From positions 2,938,903-3,002,902 of the forward strand of contig JAUPFP010000016.1 in the NCBI GenBank assembly GCA_036925085.1: a DNA stretch of 64,000 bases. The letters are read 5' to 3'. The notes below the pieces were generated by a model. That model did not search any database, was not told the DNA's origin, and saw nothing but the letters and a program-made list of their open reading frames with translations. Both the position numbers and the translations under genes were made by a program. The stretch is from Brachycybe producta. Its lineage: Eukaryota; Arthropoda; Diplopoda; Playtdesmida; Andrognathidae. This document shows positions 14,101-29,000 of this stretch, in pieces (position 1 is the stretch's first letter; the number at the start of each line of letters is the position of its first letter).

Positions 14101-17100
14101 AACCCACTTGTTCCACACAACTACCACCGTTTATACAAGGACTCGAGTCGCATTCTTTGTATTCAAATTGACAGTCGTTGCCACCATAACCTAAACAAAT
14201 TAAACATAATTAAAAATATCTATTCAACTGTTGTGAATCGATTTTTTTTGGTTGGAGGGGGGTGGGGGTGGAAATTTTTAGAAGAGTTGAAAAAAATCGA
14301 TTTTTTTAATTAAAGCCCCTGGCACACAGTGACACAGACCACTTTTGGTGGTCGATTTCGACTGCAAAATAGTGTCGCAGGTGGCTGGCCAGAGGTTACT
14401 ATGTATTGTTATGGAGAAAATAAACCTGACGTTAGCAGACAAGCGGCTTTTGAAGTTGAAAACAACCACCGGTGGGTATGCTGTGGTTGCAATGTATTGC
14501 TATTGGAAAGACCTTGGTGACACAGGTGACAACTCGATTTCATTTTGCAGTCGAAATTGACTAGAATAAGTGGTTTGTGTGCTAAACACCTAACATTGAC
14601 CGTGGTTATCCAGGAGTAGGCTACTCATCCCGCAAGATTAACTCCCGAATAATTACCGCATTTTTGCTTGCTTATTGCGATATAACTTTGCGATTTATCG
14701 ACATAAGTACTACCGTGTAACTTCCCTCATTTTATAATAACCATTTATAAAATTTATTCTGTAATTTATCACACAAACTAAACAAACAAAAAAGATATTG
14801 CTCTCATTCCTGAGAGAAATAAACATACTTAAGACTTTTATATTTCAAATTCACCAGGAAAAAGTCTTCTATATGTATGTGGGGATAAATGTATAATGGG
14901 AAGCAGAAGTCGAAATTGCTAGGACTTCTAAAAGAAAATTGCCTCCTTTTGAAGGCAATAGATAAAATAACATGAATTTAGTAGAGATCTAAAAAAAATC
15001 CTGTCAACATTTGGACCAAACCACAAAATGAGTTTGAAACCATAAAATACTATTTATATAGTGGTTCTAAATATATATATAAAAAAAACTTTCACTTCAA
15101 AAGATTTGAAATTTCATTTCATCCGTTTTTTTCAATTAATTACTCTCGTGGACACAGTTTCAACAGCAAAAAAGAAATAAGAAAATCTGAAGAAACTAAA
15201 AAAAAAGTCTGAAACACAAAACAGAAAATAAATCTACTTAGTTGCCTTTGCATGAGAGTTTCAAACTGGAATGTGTCTAAAAACAACAAAATAAATGGGT
15301 TAACTGTGGAAATTTAACAGAAATTCAACAACAACAACAAAAAATGATAATAGTTTTTTTTGAAAAAGAGACATTTCAATGTTTTTTTTCAATGCTGTTT
15401 ACTGTCAATGTTTATAAATTTTACCATGCGAAAAAAATAAACATTTGGAGCTCACAACTCAATTTATTTAAACTAGAAAATAGTAAAGTTTTAACTAAAT
15501 TAATGGCATGGATGAAACGACTCAATGAGGTTGATATATATTTACGAGGCGCCCTTTCATGGTTAAAATGTTTCAAATTTCTTTATATCAATCATTCAAT
15601 TTATGACTAACAATGTAAGTACCGGTAGTGAAAGTATTGACGAGAATGGCGTCTCATAAAGAGAAAGTTCCTATTAGAGCAGCTTCAGAAGCGCTTATGA
15701 TAGTTGCATACTTGCATGTTACTGCCAAAGTGAAAATGCCTATAATAACAAGAAGCCATTCTAGATAATGCCCAATATGCTTTATCTAATGTATATTGGT
15801 TTGTTATCTTAGGCATTCTACACATTTCCTAAAAGGCTAAAATGTCATTATTTGTGTAAATTTGCAAACGAGGTTCTGTACGTTTTCCAGTAATTTTGCA
15901 GAACTTCCCACGTGCATGAAAATCAAATTATATAATGGGGTTCCTAATTTTCTGACAATACATTATTTCAGCTGCACCAGAACATATCGCAATTATTGCT
16001 TGCAATACTAGGATTTATATATTTGGGCTTTGACAATGTATTTTGCATGCTGCCTTCTGCCACAGGCCTTCTTGATTGCTTGCAGAGTAATTTTTAAAAT
16101 TTAAATGCAATGATTTTCAACTTTGCTCGCAAGATCTACTATTTGTCAACCAAAAATAATTGGTTTCATTATTGAAATTAGCCACTTCATTATATATTTT
16201 CATATTGTTCTGATTGAATTGTTCTGTTTGAAATTTTCTCCTTTTTTTCTCTTCTTTTTCTACCCTATTCGTGGCCTTTTTTTCTCCTTTTCCTGCGATT
16301 GTTCTGTCCTATTTGTTAACTGCCGCACATGCAAGCATTAATACTACTTTCAGAGAACAGACTTCTCATTTAAATAATCCGACCAGTAATCATGAGTTGA
16401 CAAATAGTGCAATACAGCAGAGCTAAAAAAATATTAAACTTAGCCGACATAATTAAGAAATGTTCCAAAAGTGCACCTGAACCCTTAGTATATCTATATT
16501 GATGCACTTTTTTTTATTCCAGATACACAACACTTTAAGCGTCTATCTACCAAACAAACAATCCCATTAACATTTCTTGGCTGACATCATTAATGTTAAT
16601 GTCCATTTCCTTTCTTTATGAACCATTTCATCAGTTTGGACACACCCCAACTTTATGGTTAACATACTAATATTTTTGTAAATAAAACACTTTGGGGTCA
16701 TTTTTGTAGCCTGTTTTGTGCGCTCACAACATGAAAAATATTATTAAAGGTTAGAGAAAGAGAGACTTCAAGAGTTGGCAAATTATTGAGATGGATAATA
16801 AATAGTGGTATAATATTCTGTAATGTAATGTATTTACCTGGTGAACAGAAACACTGGTAACCATCATCTCCATCAACACAAATGCCATGAATACATGGAT
16901 TTGATGCACATTCATTGATGTTGGTCTCACAATTGGTTCCAGTAAAACCGGGAGAACATGAACAAGCATAGACAGTCTGATTACCAAGACATGTGCCATT
17001 GTTCTTACAAGGTTGAGAATCACATTTAAATGTGATCTGCTCACATGTCTTTCCAGAATAACCTAAAACAAATACCAAATATAGATAAAAATGATTAGCA

Positions 17101-17148
17101 TTAGATGGCAAAAAAATGCTTCATAATAAATTGTAATTGAAGTTGCAA

Positions 17149-17187
<39 letters not shown>

Positions 17188-20100
17188 AAAGCTATTTTGA
17201 TGCCGAAACCACACGATGCGTGCAAAGAGTTCATATGTGGACAAATGCATGCATCGTGAAGAACCTACCTAAAAAGCAATTTATCCTACTAGCAAAAAAA
17301 AAAAAATAAGAAAATAGTAAAACTTTCTAAAAAATTCAAACATCAATTTTCCTTTTTATATTTTTTTTACTCCTAAAAAGAACTTTAGTCAACTTTTAAG
17401 GCAGCTAGCTATTGAAAGTTGTTGTTATTGGACAACTAAGCCACCAAAAAAAGAAAACATTCATGTGACATTTTCTTTAAAACTTTCAAGACATACACAC
17501 ATACCAAAAGTTTGAATGTAATTTACTAAAACGAGAGTGGCAAAACGACCGAATAACAATGGATATAGTGAAAACGAATGGATGTTAGGAGCTTTAAAAA
17601 AAGAAAACTGTCAGCACTTTGTAACGCTTAATGATGGTTGAAATACCAATTTTGGTCGAGAAAAAAAAATACTAAGCGAAAATTGATCCTTTGTGGCTTG
17701 AAAAATTTTAGAGCCACTTTCAAAAAGTGTTGACACATTGGAATTGTTTGTCCAACTATACATATAATATTTTTTTCATTCTACTTTTTTTTGTGTTGAA
17801 AAATGCCATTTATATATAGGCCTACATTATATATATATAAAAAAAAACTTTATAATCTATTTCCTCTTTAAATCTGAGAACCCTCTCTCAACACCCAAAA
17901 GTCATAACAATAAAATATAATAATAATGAAAAGTTTTCAAATTCTGTATTGTGTTCATATAGGGGGCCTCTCTAGTTGAAATTCTTCTTGTTAAATTGTG
18001 TGATTTTTATGACAGCAAACAAACAAATAAAGAGTTTAACAAGATTTTATCTTGAAAAAATAAAAGAACCCACCTCAAAAATAATATTTGATACTTTAAT
18101 AATAAGTTGTCATTTATTAGTAACTCACCATAAGGACAGAGACATTGAAAAGTGTCTCCCTCATGTCCTTCAGTGATATCAATACAAAATCCTCCATTTT
18201 TACAAGGGTTTCCATGACAGCCATCAAATTCTTCACAAAAAGAACCAATGTAATTTGGACAACAGCTACAAGTATATGAAACCTGTAATGAAAAGAGTCC
18301 AAAAAAAAAAATGACACACAAAAACAACAACAATGGGGGGGGGGGGGGGAAGCACAAAAGGAAGGAAACATGACTTTTATCAGTGTCAAAAAACTTCAAG
18401 ATATTTTCAGAACAAAAAGAGAAAAAAACAAAACAACTTTAAGTCTTTATAAAGTAAATAATGATAAAAGGAATTAAAATTGATGGCAACATTAAAGAGA
18501 CCGTATTACCACCAGAAATTCATTTTCAAAATATTGCCAAAACTTACCCAACGATTGTCAAAACGATTTTATTTAAATTTTAAAATAAGTCAATAAAACC
18601 ATAAAAACTTACAAAGGTTCTCACATATTTCCAGAATTCCTTAATGAAATAAATATAGGTATTCCCTATTCATATTCAACTCAATACAACCTTCCATGTG
18701 GAATAATTCAAATATTAAATCTATGGTGCTTTGAAATGAAAGCAATGTGAGGTGATCGCAACACATCAGAATTCGAGTAGAGGAGTTTACTTTGGGTTGA
18801 TTTTGTTGCCAATGTCTGTTGTTTGGTGACGCATCTATCTGATAAAGTCCATTTATATGAAGGTTATAATCACTTATTTTAAATTTTAAAAATTGTTTTG
18901 GTAATTGTTGAATATATAATTCTTGACAGTATTTTGACAAGAAATTTCTGGAGATAATGGTCTCATACATATTTTTATTTTATTTTAAAGTGGGTCCACA
19001 TTAATAAAAATATATGTTGTGTGGGGGATGTAGAATTTGACACAACTATTTTTGCCAAAAATTCAAACGTTTTGCCATGTAAATATTTTGTGGCACAAAC
19101 CGACAACGAACGGTCGCGTGCAGTTGAACGTGGCGAAAAATCTTGCGTGCATTCATATGCGGCACACACGCGTCCACACTCGTAAGCATTCATATACATT
19201 TTCGAAGAATGCAACATACAACGTAAATGTCTACTAATGTGGACCCACCTTGTGGTACAGGCAATTAGAAAACGGGATGAACAGAAGTTGGCTCCGCCCT
19301 TTTTATGACGAACGGCAACTTCCAATTGGTTTATTGTGTGGTTCAACGTTGAAAAGGGGCGGAGCATGTGACGTCAGACTAAATAACCAACCAATTAGAA
19401 GTTGCGTTCGTCATAAAAAAGGGCGGAGCCAACTTCTGTTTATTCCGTTTTCTAATTGCCTGTCCTTGTGGTAGCTGATCATATTCCCCTCCTAGTCCCC
19501 ACCTGCGGAAAATGGCTAAATGGCTTAAATGATTCAAATACTGTACTCTTCTAGTTTCTAAAACATTTTCAATTTATTATTTTTGTTTCTGAATAATAAA
19601 TCTATTTCATTGTTCTAATTCATTTGCTTATATATTTTGCAGTGGCTGCTTATGGAAACATCTTAAGAGAAAAATAAAGATTTTTTTAAAAAAAGAAGAA
19701 ATTATTTCTTAAATGATAAAAAATAATGAGAAGGAAAAAAAGTAAGTCTTAATTAGAAGCAATTTATGTGACAGAATCACGTCTTAAAAGCTTCTTTAAT
19801 GAATAAATAAACTGTTTTTTTTGACAATAAAGTGTTTCTTCTTTCAAGTATTTATTTGGCCATAGGGCTCAAACTGTGTAAAAACACTTCAGGTGATGTA
19901 AAAACCACCAAAACACCCATATAGTACATTCATTTTAAATGTGTTTTTTTTTACTTAACATTTACAAATACGTACTTCATTTAGTGATATAATGTTATAA
20001 ATAAATAAATAAAGAAACTGCAATTTTAGTTACACAATTTTTTAAAAAAACAAATTTAAAGTAGACCCTATTGATAGAAAAGTACAATTGTAAATTATGA

Positions 20101-21102
20101 GCTAAAGATGATTTCGTTATAATATATTGGAAAATAAAATATTTTTATCGTTTATGACATTTTAAAAATGGCAATTTTTATTTTCACTCCAAACTTTAAA
20201 AAAAAAACGTCAAATTTTGTCAGTTTCAAACTTCAATATCTGTTCATTAAATTCAATAAGTGAACAGTGAAATTTTAAGTTTTTTTTTTGCTGAATTTTT
20301 GTGACCTTTGAAAGGATATAAGTACAACGAGTACTTGTAGAAATGTTTTAGAAACTAGAAGAGTAGCATGAGTCGCCGAATCTATTTAAGAGAATTTTCA
20401 TATGTAAAAATAAGATTTTATTTTAGTTTTTGAAATTTTGTCAGAATTTTTTCGGTTTTTCGTTCAACGCAAAGTGAAAAACGAAAATTAAGAATTTGAA
20501 ATTGTGATAATTAGGTAAATTTAAAAAATACCAACAAAAAATATCTTAAAACATCTACGTTCTACTTGTAGTCACGTATGTGTGATCCAGGCTTTGCAAT
20601 TTTTTTGTTCTAATATTCATACATGTATATACAATTATTGACTGAATGAAACTTTAGGCCACTTCACTCACTGTTCACACGAACCACTTTGTATCGCCAT
20701 ATAAAGTGATCGCTTTTAACTAATGATTACAATGGAAGTGTCTACAAGAGCCACTGTCACCGTTTTGTTTGCACCACAGTGGCAAAGAGTGGGCGAAGCC
20801 AGCCTGTTAGTAGAATTGCACCGACAGCTCCTTCAATTGTTTTCAATGGTGGTTCGTTTAAAGCAAGCCACATAAATAACTACATGGTGCTACTTTGTGA
20901 CAACATAAAGTGGTCCATGTGAACCGGGCCTAAAAAGGACTTTCTAACTCCTGATATCTGGCAATATGTTTTTTTTTTAAAAATGCAGAAGGAAAGATGC
21001 TGTAGAGAGATAATGTAGGTGCTAGACTGCGGCACTTGAAATAATTATTTATGGTCATCATGTTTGAAATCGAATCAGAACCGTGTACATACATGTATAA
21101 TA

Positions 21103-21157
<55 letters not shown>

Positions 21158-21161
21158 AACA

Positions 21162-21229
<68 letters not shown>

Positions 21230-23039
21230 CATATATGTATATAAAAACAGATAAAGACCATTAAAGATTCTGCTAACGTTTTATATATTTCTCATTAAGA
21301 TAAGCTCAGAAAACATTGCCGCAAACATCAATTTGGCAAATAACTTTTCGACTGGAAAATTAGCCCACAAGCTCAAATCAACATCCTCCACACTTATCTC
21401 TTTCTCTTAAGACCTTTTTATTACTTTGTTAATATTATGTTATTTCCACTTTGAAAAACAAATTACAACATTTTTAGGTCTTTCTCAAATCTTCTAATTA
21501 GAAAAATCAAATCAAATTGGAGACTTCACAACAACAAAATAACAACAAAAAAATCTGTGCTTATTATCTATAATCAAGACATATGTTGCAAGTGGTTTAG
21601 TGTATTTTTTTTTTTGGTTTACTAAATTTTACAATTTTTTGCATAGTGTGACCACATCTTAAAAAAACTTATAATTTTTCAAAAATATTAACTTAAATGT
21701 ACACAAAACAACAGTATACAGGGTGCCAATAAGGTCAGTATCTATTTTTGTAAAATAACTGGAAAATACAAAGTGTCCCAAAAATGCATACACACTTTGG
21801 CTGCTAATAAGTGCCATCTTTATTTTTTTTAATTTAATTTTATAGTTTTATAATTAAGAGTGAGAGTGATTGAGCTACCCTTCTAGTTTCCTAAACACAT
21901 TCAAACTTCTCTTTACATCTCTAAAAGACAGAATAATACAGTATATCAGAGTTCAAGAGGCTGTTTTACACTTAAAAACCATCTTAATTATTCAGTAAAT
22001 GTTAACCATCAATTGTTTTATAAATGAATTCCATATATTTTTCAATTATTTAATAAAAACAAGATAGGGACTTTAATAATACCCTGTTAATTTCTCTGTG
22101 GACCAAATTCAGAAAGGAAATTTGGTACTAGAACTTTAACTTGAACTCTCTTATTAGGGTTCCATAACATATAAACCCCTTTTATAAGTGTACTCAAATA
22201 AACAGGGTTTTTATATGTATTTATTAAGTAATCCTAATCTGAAGGTTCGAGTTAAAAGTTCAAGTGCTAAGTTTCTATGTGGAATTTGGGTTTAAATAAA
22301 TTCTCTAGGTAGGACTTGTGTTTTCAATCTATCCTGTTTCATGTTGCACTCAAATTGAAATGGACAGAAGGTTTTTTTTTCTTTCTGATTGGTCAACTTG
22401 CTTTCATTGACCCAACTCACTACTTTATACACTTAACTTTATTTCCACATTATTCCCGAAAGACAATTCCAACTTTTTATTCAATTGAATACAGTGCGCA
22501 ATGCGCATGCTCCTCATACAATGGAAGTTTCTTATTTCTTTTCTCAAAATGATCAATTTTCCTCTTTTCTATAAAAACCATCTTCTACATTAGAAACTGG
22601 TTTACAAAACAAGAACTGTGTGTACAGCATGTATGTGTTTTTATATGTAATTTTGTGCGTACCATTTTTTGTTATCATTGTCAAAACAGTAAAAAATTAC
22701 AGTTTTTTCTGTAGATTCACTAGTCAATGTGCAAAAATAACCAATTCAGTTTCTACACAATTAACAATTTGACAGGTTTATTTAGGGTGGTTTTTAATGA
22801 TTAGTTTCAGATGCAAAATGAGAAAAAAATTCAAAGTGTTTTAGAAACTAGAAGGGTGGCCCAAATCATTTATAGAATATTTTAACGTTGATATATTATT
22901 TTATTTCAAAATAAGCTTTTTATGTGTTTGAAAACGACACAACTTCAAGCAGACAATATTTTTTAATTTTTGTATAATTTTTATTTTTAAATATAGATAT
23001 ATATATAGATATATATATAGATATATATATATATAGATC

Positions 23040-23085
<46 letters not shown>

Positions 23086-26000
23086 TCTATATATATATAT
23101 CTATATATATATCATCATGAAAACAACCTAAAGTGATAGAGCTATCCTTCTAGTTTCTAAAACACTATTTTTTTCATTTTCATCTTGAAAGACAGAATAA
23201 TCAAAGTTGGAAAATAAGCTGTTCCTAAACCAATATGAAAAAATACCTAAAACAACTCAGAGTCTAGGACTTGTTGTTACAGGCATTTTGCTTATTACCT
23301 GAAACGCAAATTAATTAAATTATTTAGAATAATTTTAATTCCACAACCTCAATTTACAATTTAATCTGACTTGATATAAGATTTGAAATTGGCTTGACTA
23401 AAATATAATTTACATTATTTTATTATTATTATGCACTCAAGATGCAATTATATAATTCATGAGTTCAAAAATTAGATGATAATCTGTTAACTAGTTTACC
23501 ATTTTCAATTTGTAAAAAAAAAAAATCTGAATATTTACTGTAATAGCATTAAAAGTACAAAAATTCTAAGATTCTTTCAAAATTATGCAGAGCCCTTGAT
23601 AATTTTATTCAGTTCTTAACTTGGTTTGTTCACACAGAAAGTAATTTCTTTTCTATTCAAACTCCAAAAGTGAAAATTCTTATCTTCCAAACTTCTAAAA
23701 GATTTTTTTTTTGCTTTAAGAAATAAGAAAACGGATTACACATATAAATGGATGACAATTGTTCCCTTTTTTATGTGTTTAAGAAAAAAGTGCTAATCAG
23801 AAAAAAAAGCTATTTGGCTTATTACTAGTCTCGGTGTACAATCCTTTTACCTTAATTGCTTGCCTTTGTGGGAGTTGGCTCTTAAGATGGTTTTTAAAGT
23901 GTAAACGCCTTTTGAATTCTATTTATTCTATCTTTCAGGTGCAACAATTAAGATAAACTTGAATGTCTTTTAGAAACTAGAAGGGTAGGCTCAATCACTC
24001 ACTTAAGGGTATTTTTATATCTTAGTTTTATATCTTTCAAAATAAGCTTTTTATGCGAATTTAAAAATGACCCAACGTTAAACAGACAATATATTTTTTT
24101 AATTTTTGCCTATAAAAAAGTTCATCTTGAAATATTTCAACATGACATTAATTTTTAAGTAATTGAGCTACCCTTCTAGTTTGTAAAACACTTTCTAGTT
24201 TTTTTTCTTCTGAATTTTGCTCCTAAAAGACTATTATTAGCTGTTAATAAAACTTGTGAATCACAAATAGATTTCTAAAAGTACCCCCCTGTAAGTAGGC
24301 AAACATTAAATACAAACCTCCTGAAAATTGATGTTTACATTCAAGAATGAAACTCAACTTGAATCCTCAAAGCAGGTTTCAATTCAAAGGTTATCAATAT
24401 TTAAACAGAGCTATGTTATGGCGGAATTCTGTTCTAAGGGTTCAAAAGTTAAATTTAAAGTTAATAAATTTAATTTACTTGATTTATAACCATTTTTTTC
24501 ATCAAAAATAGCTGGTGATAAACCATTATAATATCAACCCTAACTAATGTATTGAAAAGAAGGCTAGTTGTAAACCAAATAGCAGAATTTTCTAATAGCT
24601 ACATTTTCTACGACATATATGTTAGATTTCTCAACCGAAACAAAAACCCAGAGCCGGAAAAAAATTTAAATTTTAAATGAAAAACACAACCAACTGCTCC
24701 AAATTTGCTAGATTCTTTTTTTTGTTTGTAACATTGTCATATAAATTGTTTATGAACAAAAGGAATAAATAAGGCACAATTCAAGAAGAAAACTAAAGGA
24801 AATTGAACTTTAATTTGAACTCGTTAAAATATATTTTTGACAAATGAAAACCCTCTTATTTTGAGTACAATTTAACAAGGTTTTTCTATATAGAAACTCA
24901 AAGAGTTCAAAAATTGAAATTCACAAGTGTCAAGTTTTTATTTTGAATTCGGTCCTTAACGAAGACTTACATTAACAAACAAAAAACCTTTCTTCTTTTT
25001 ATTTCAAATAGATGATTGGATTTATTAAAGAAAGGAGAAAAAAGAAAACGAAGAAACAACTTGAAATTATGTCTTTATGTTCTAAGTCATCGGTAAAGTT
25101 ATTTACACAAATTCTTTTAAGTTTTCCACCCCCCCCCAATAGTCGAAAATAAAAACTATATATATATATATATATATCTTCTATAAAGACAAAAATAAAA
25201 CCGAATGAAGCGAATAAATTTCTAAGTTGTTATTGATTTTAAGAAACTGTATAAAAAAAACTTAATAGTAAGAATTCACTCACAAGCTGTTCAACAATTT
25301 ATTTTTGCACCATATGCATCATGTAAAGGTCCTATTTTGAAATTTGACATAAAGTCAAAACCAAAAAATAAAAAAAAAAAACAACATTCGTAGAAATTTT
25401 ATTCGATACATATTCGGAAATATTTTTCACAAAAGATTTTTTTTAATAATAAATAGGTTGTGACATTTAAAAAAAAAAACATATAAAAACCAAGAACAAT
25501 AAATTAAGGTCTACAATCAAGAAGCAAACTTGAACATGAACTTTAATATTCTGAATAAAGTTTCAACGCAGAAAAAAAAGCCCTATTTTATTGATTATTT
25601 TTGCCTTTTAAACTTTATTTTTGAAGCAACTTTAAAAAATAAATAAATTTAAAGGCAGGGTTCCACAGACAGAAAACTCAAACTGAAAACGCAACTGAAA
25701 ATAGAATTCGTGGAGTATGTAACATGTGTTTTGTTTAATAATACTATTTATAAAACTAGAACAACTAGTTTTGTAATTTAACCCAGTTGTTGACAACACT
25801 ATTAAATATACAAATATACAAATTTTGAACTATATTAATTGAAAATTTAAAAAAAGTTTTTTGGCTAAATAAGCTGACAGGAGCCTATTGAAATTGTGAA
25901 CGTGCCGGGATGCCCACAAAACTGCGAGGTCCTAGAAGCCATTCTAAACTGGAAGGCCTCCATTAAGCTTCTGGAAACTGTAAAGCTCCTGGAACCTCAA

Positions 26001-29000
26001 AAGAGAGTGACGCCCTCGAGAACTTCTAAAAATTGGGTGGCTCCCGAGAGCCACTTGTAATCGTGAATTGCAAATTTAGATTTACCAAAATTTGAATTTC
26101 AAATGTGTTTATACATGCTTGATGTTATATTGAGAAATGTACTGGCTAATTTTTGTGGTTCGTTTTGCTAGCCACTCTAGATAAAAAAAAATATGAGAGA
26201 AGAGAATGTGAAGCATTGATACCGGATATTACCGACCCAGAAATCTGTAGCCAATAAGTGCCTGAATCAGTCTAGCATAAGTCGTGAGCTATAAGCCACG
26301 TAGACTTGACCAGAGCATAACAAACTATGTAATTTTTCCAAAGAAAAAAAGCATTTCTGATGTTTAGTGATACAATTTAGGGACTTCCCACTTCCCAACT
26401 TTATCGATTTTCTATGATAATCCCTATAAGTTTTTGAGAGATAGAGAAACCTATAAGTATGCCAATAAGGAAAAGAACTTTAAATAGGGCACTAAGATGC
26501 AAATTGAAATTGGGCTTGCAATTAGGTAAAATAGCGAGAACGATAAACCACAAACACTCCCCCACCCACACACCCCTCAAAAAAAGATATCTGAAAAAGT
26601 TAAAAAAAAATATCTTTTCTATAGCAAGATAAAAGCTAGAAAGGGAATCAAAAATTATGATCTCATAAAGAAAATGTTGAACACAAATTTAAAGAAGAAG
26701 CAATTTAAAAGTGCAATCTGTTGCAAACTGAGATTCAGCAAAATTAACCTAATTGGTGTCAAAATTATGAAGACAAAAAAAAAAGTTAACACCACTGTAG
26801 TAGCAATAGAGAGACAGAATTAACCTAAAAAATTGTCTACATAATTCAGCATTGAGTCTAATATTTTTGACACCGTTAAGTGCATTTACTGAAATTAGAT
26901 TCAGTGGTGGCCAGAAAACGTTATCAGTAGTGCCACAGCACCAAAAAGGCACATTTTAACATTTTCAACCGGTTTTGTAGTCATTTAAATTATTTTGATT
27001 TAAAGGTCGTTTTAAATTGAAAACTCCTATTAACCTCTGATTATTCCATTTTTCAAAAAGCAACATTAAGAAATAAACTTGAAAGTGTTTTGTAAACTAG
27101 ATGGGTAGTCCAATCACTCACAAGTGCAAATTTCATCAGGATGTATCTTTCAAAATAAGTTTGATATGGGAGTTTGAAAATGAACCAACTTTAAATAGAC
27201 GATTTAACTTCATAATTTGTTTGTTTGTTTGTCCACTGCCACCTTCTGAATATATTTGAAAATAATTCACACTGCAAGGGATTGAACCCATGGACAACAA
27301 CCACTAACCACTACACCAACAAGACAAGACCCGATTAACTTTGCTTACTTTCTTTTTTAACTTTTTAGACCCTTTTTTTATATAAACAACATGAAAATAC
27401 ACTTAAGTGATTGCGCTACCCTTCTAGTTTCTAAAACACTTCCTATTTTCTCTTAATACTGCTCCTGAAAGAAAGAATAACGACATAACGACAGTTTGAG
27501 AAGCGTTTACAATTTCAAACCACCTTAAGTTTTACTTAAAAACTAAAAAATCGAAGTTGAAAATCAGCTGTTCATAAAAACCATCTTAATTATTTCTTAG
27601 AAGTTGCTTAAAAAAAAGCCTTCAATGTTATTCAACACAGAGATATTTTTGTTAAGCCATCGCGCCTACCATTACCCTGTATATAATGTTTACAGACATT
27701 TTTTTTTAAATTTTTCCTTTGAAATGTGCTTATATATAATGGCACTTTAAAAGTTTATATTGCACAAACACTGAAAATAGATTTTTATTCCTAATACAAC
27801 TTCAATCGAACTCCTTTTAATCCCAGTTGCATTTGCCATCATCAAAGATGAAGATGAGAAATCGCCGAAGTGCATACATTAATGCAAAAATAAACTTCTC
27901 TCTCTCTCTCTCTCTTTTTTTTTTTCTCATATTGTAGCCTACCTTAATATCAGTCGCAGTATTTACCATTGACACTTTACCAGAATATCAAATAAAAAGA
28001 ACGATCAATAATGAATGCTGAGTAGTTCATAATGAATATTTTAAATCTCAAGGCATCATCATATCATCGCCATCATCATCATCATCATCAAATGGGATAA
28101 ATGTTTCTCACGTCAACAGAAATTTCGTATTCAACACAGTCATCTATGTTAATTGACACAAATACAGCCTGACCTCTGACCTCCACAACCAACCCCCTCC
28201 TCCCCAAAAAAACACAAATAGAAACAGAGCTCCTTATGAATGCCCATCACATTTGGTGAAGGAGGTATTGCATATTACTCAACAATATCTTGTAAAATCT
28301 ACATGTAGTGCAACACCACACACAACATAATTCGTAACATTACTGCATGTATGTGTGTTTTGAATAAAAAAGCAGATTTTTATGTTTTGTTAAGCAGAAG
28401 TTGCAATCAACTGAAAGGCAACCTTCAAGGTTCGAATAACGCCATGGGCGTCCGCAGGATTGTTTCACAGGAACTCTCTCACTCAGGAACTCTCGCATGT
28501 GACAAGGCCTAAATTTGAAACTAAACACATAGGGTAGAAAAATAGCCTCAAATACGTCCAGGCTTGACCACCTATTTTTGTTACTAAGCCTATAGCACAA
28601 TTGGCATGTAGCCAAGGCCCTCAAGTTTTAAAAAACAACAACAAGAAAAAACTTCAGGGGCCACAATGTCTAACAGTGATTAGGAACCTGAATAGATATA
28701 AACGCACCACTAGTTAAGTCTCAGTTTGACTTCCGACTAAATATCAATTTTTCTTCTTCACTGAGTTATCCAGGGAGAAAATACACTGAGTTTCAGTGGA
28801 ATCGTGCAGCATAGGATATTTTCGAAAGTTTAGAATACATTAAAGTTTTTCTAATTCTGCGAGCACAGCGAGGAAAAAAAAATTCTTTTCTTATAAATTC
28901 TTGCAAGCAAGGGAAGCCATAAAATAACAGCACTTTCTAATATAACCTTGAACAGTGGCGGCTCATACACTTCATTTTCTTTTAAAATATAAGAATTACA

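Noticed and set aside
20930-21254. Open frames rich in Tyr-Ile alternation
   Set aside because: They are translations of the AT microsatellite.
27270-27336. Functional tRNA gene
   Set aside because: Acceptor and anticodon arms do not pair properly; a tail of CAAA units marks it as a SINE.
28044-28089. CRISPR-like or regulatory array
   Set aside because: It is a simple CAT microsatellite; no CRISPR is expected in an animal genome.
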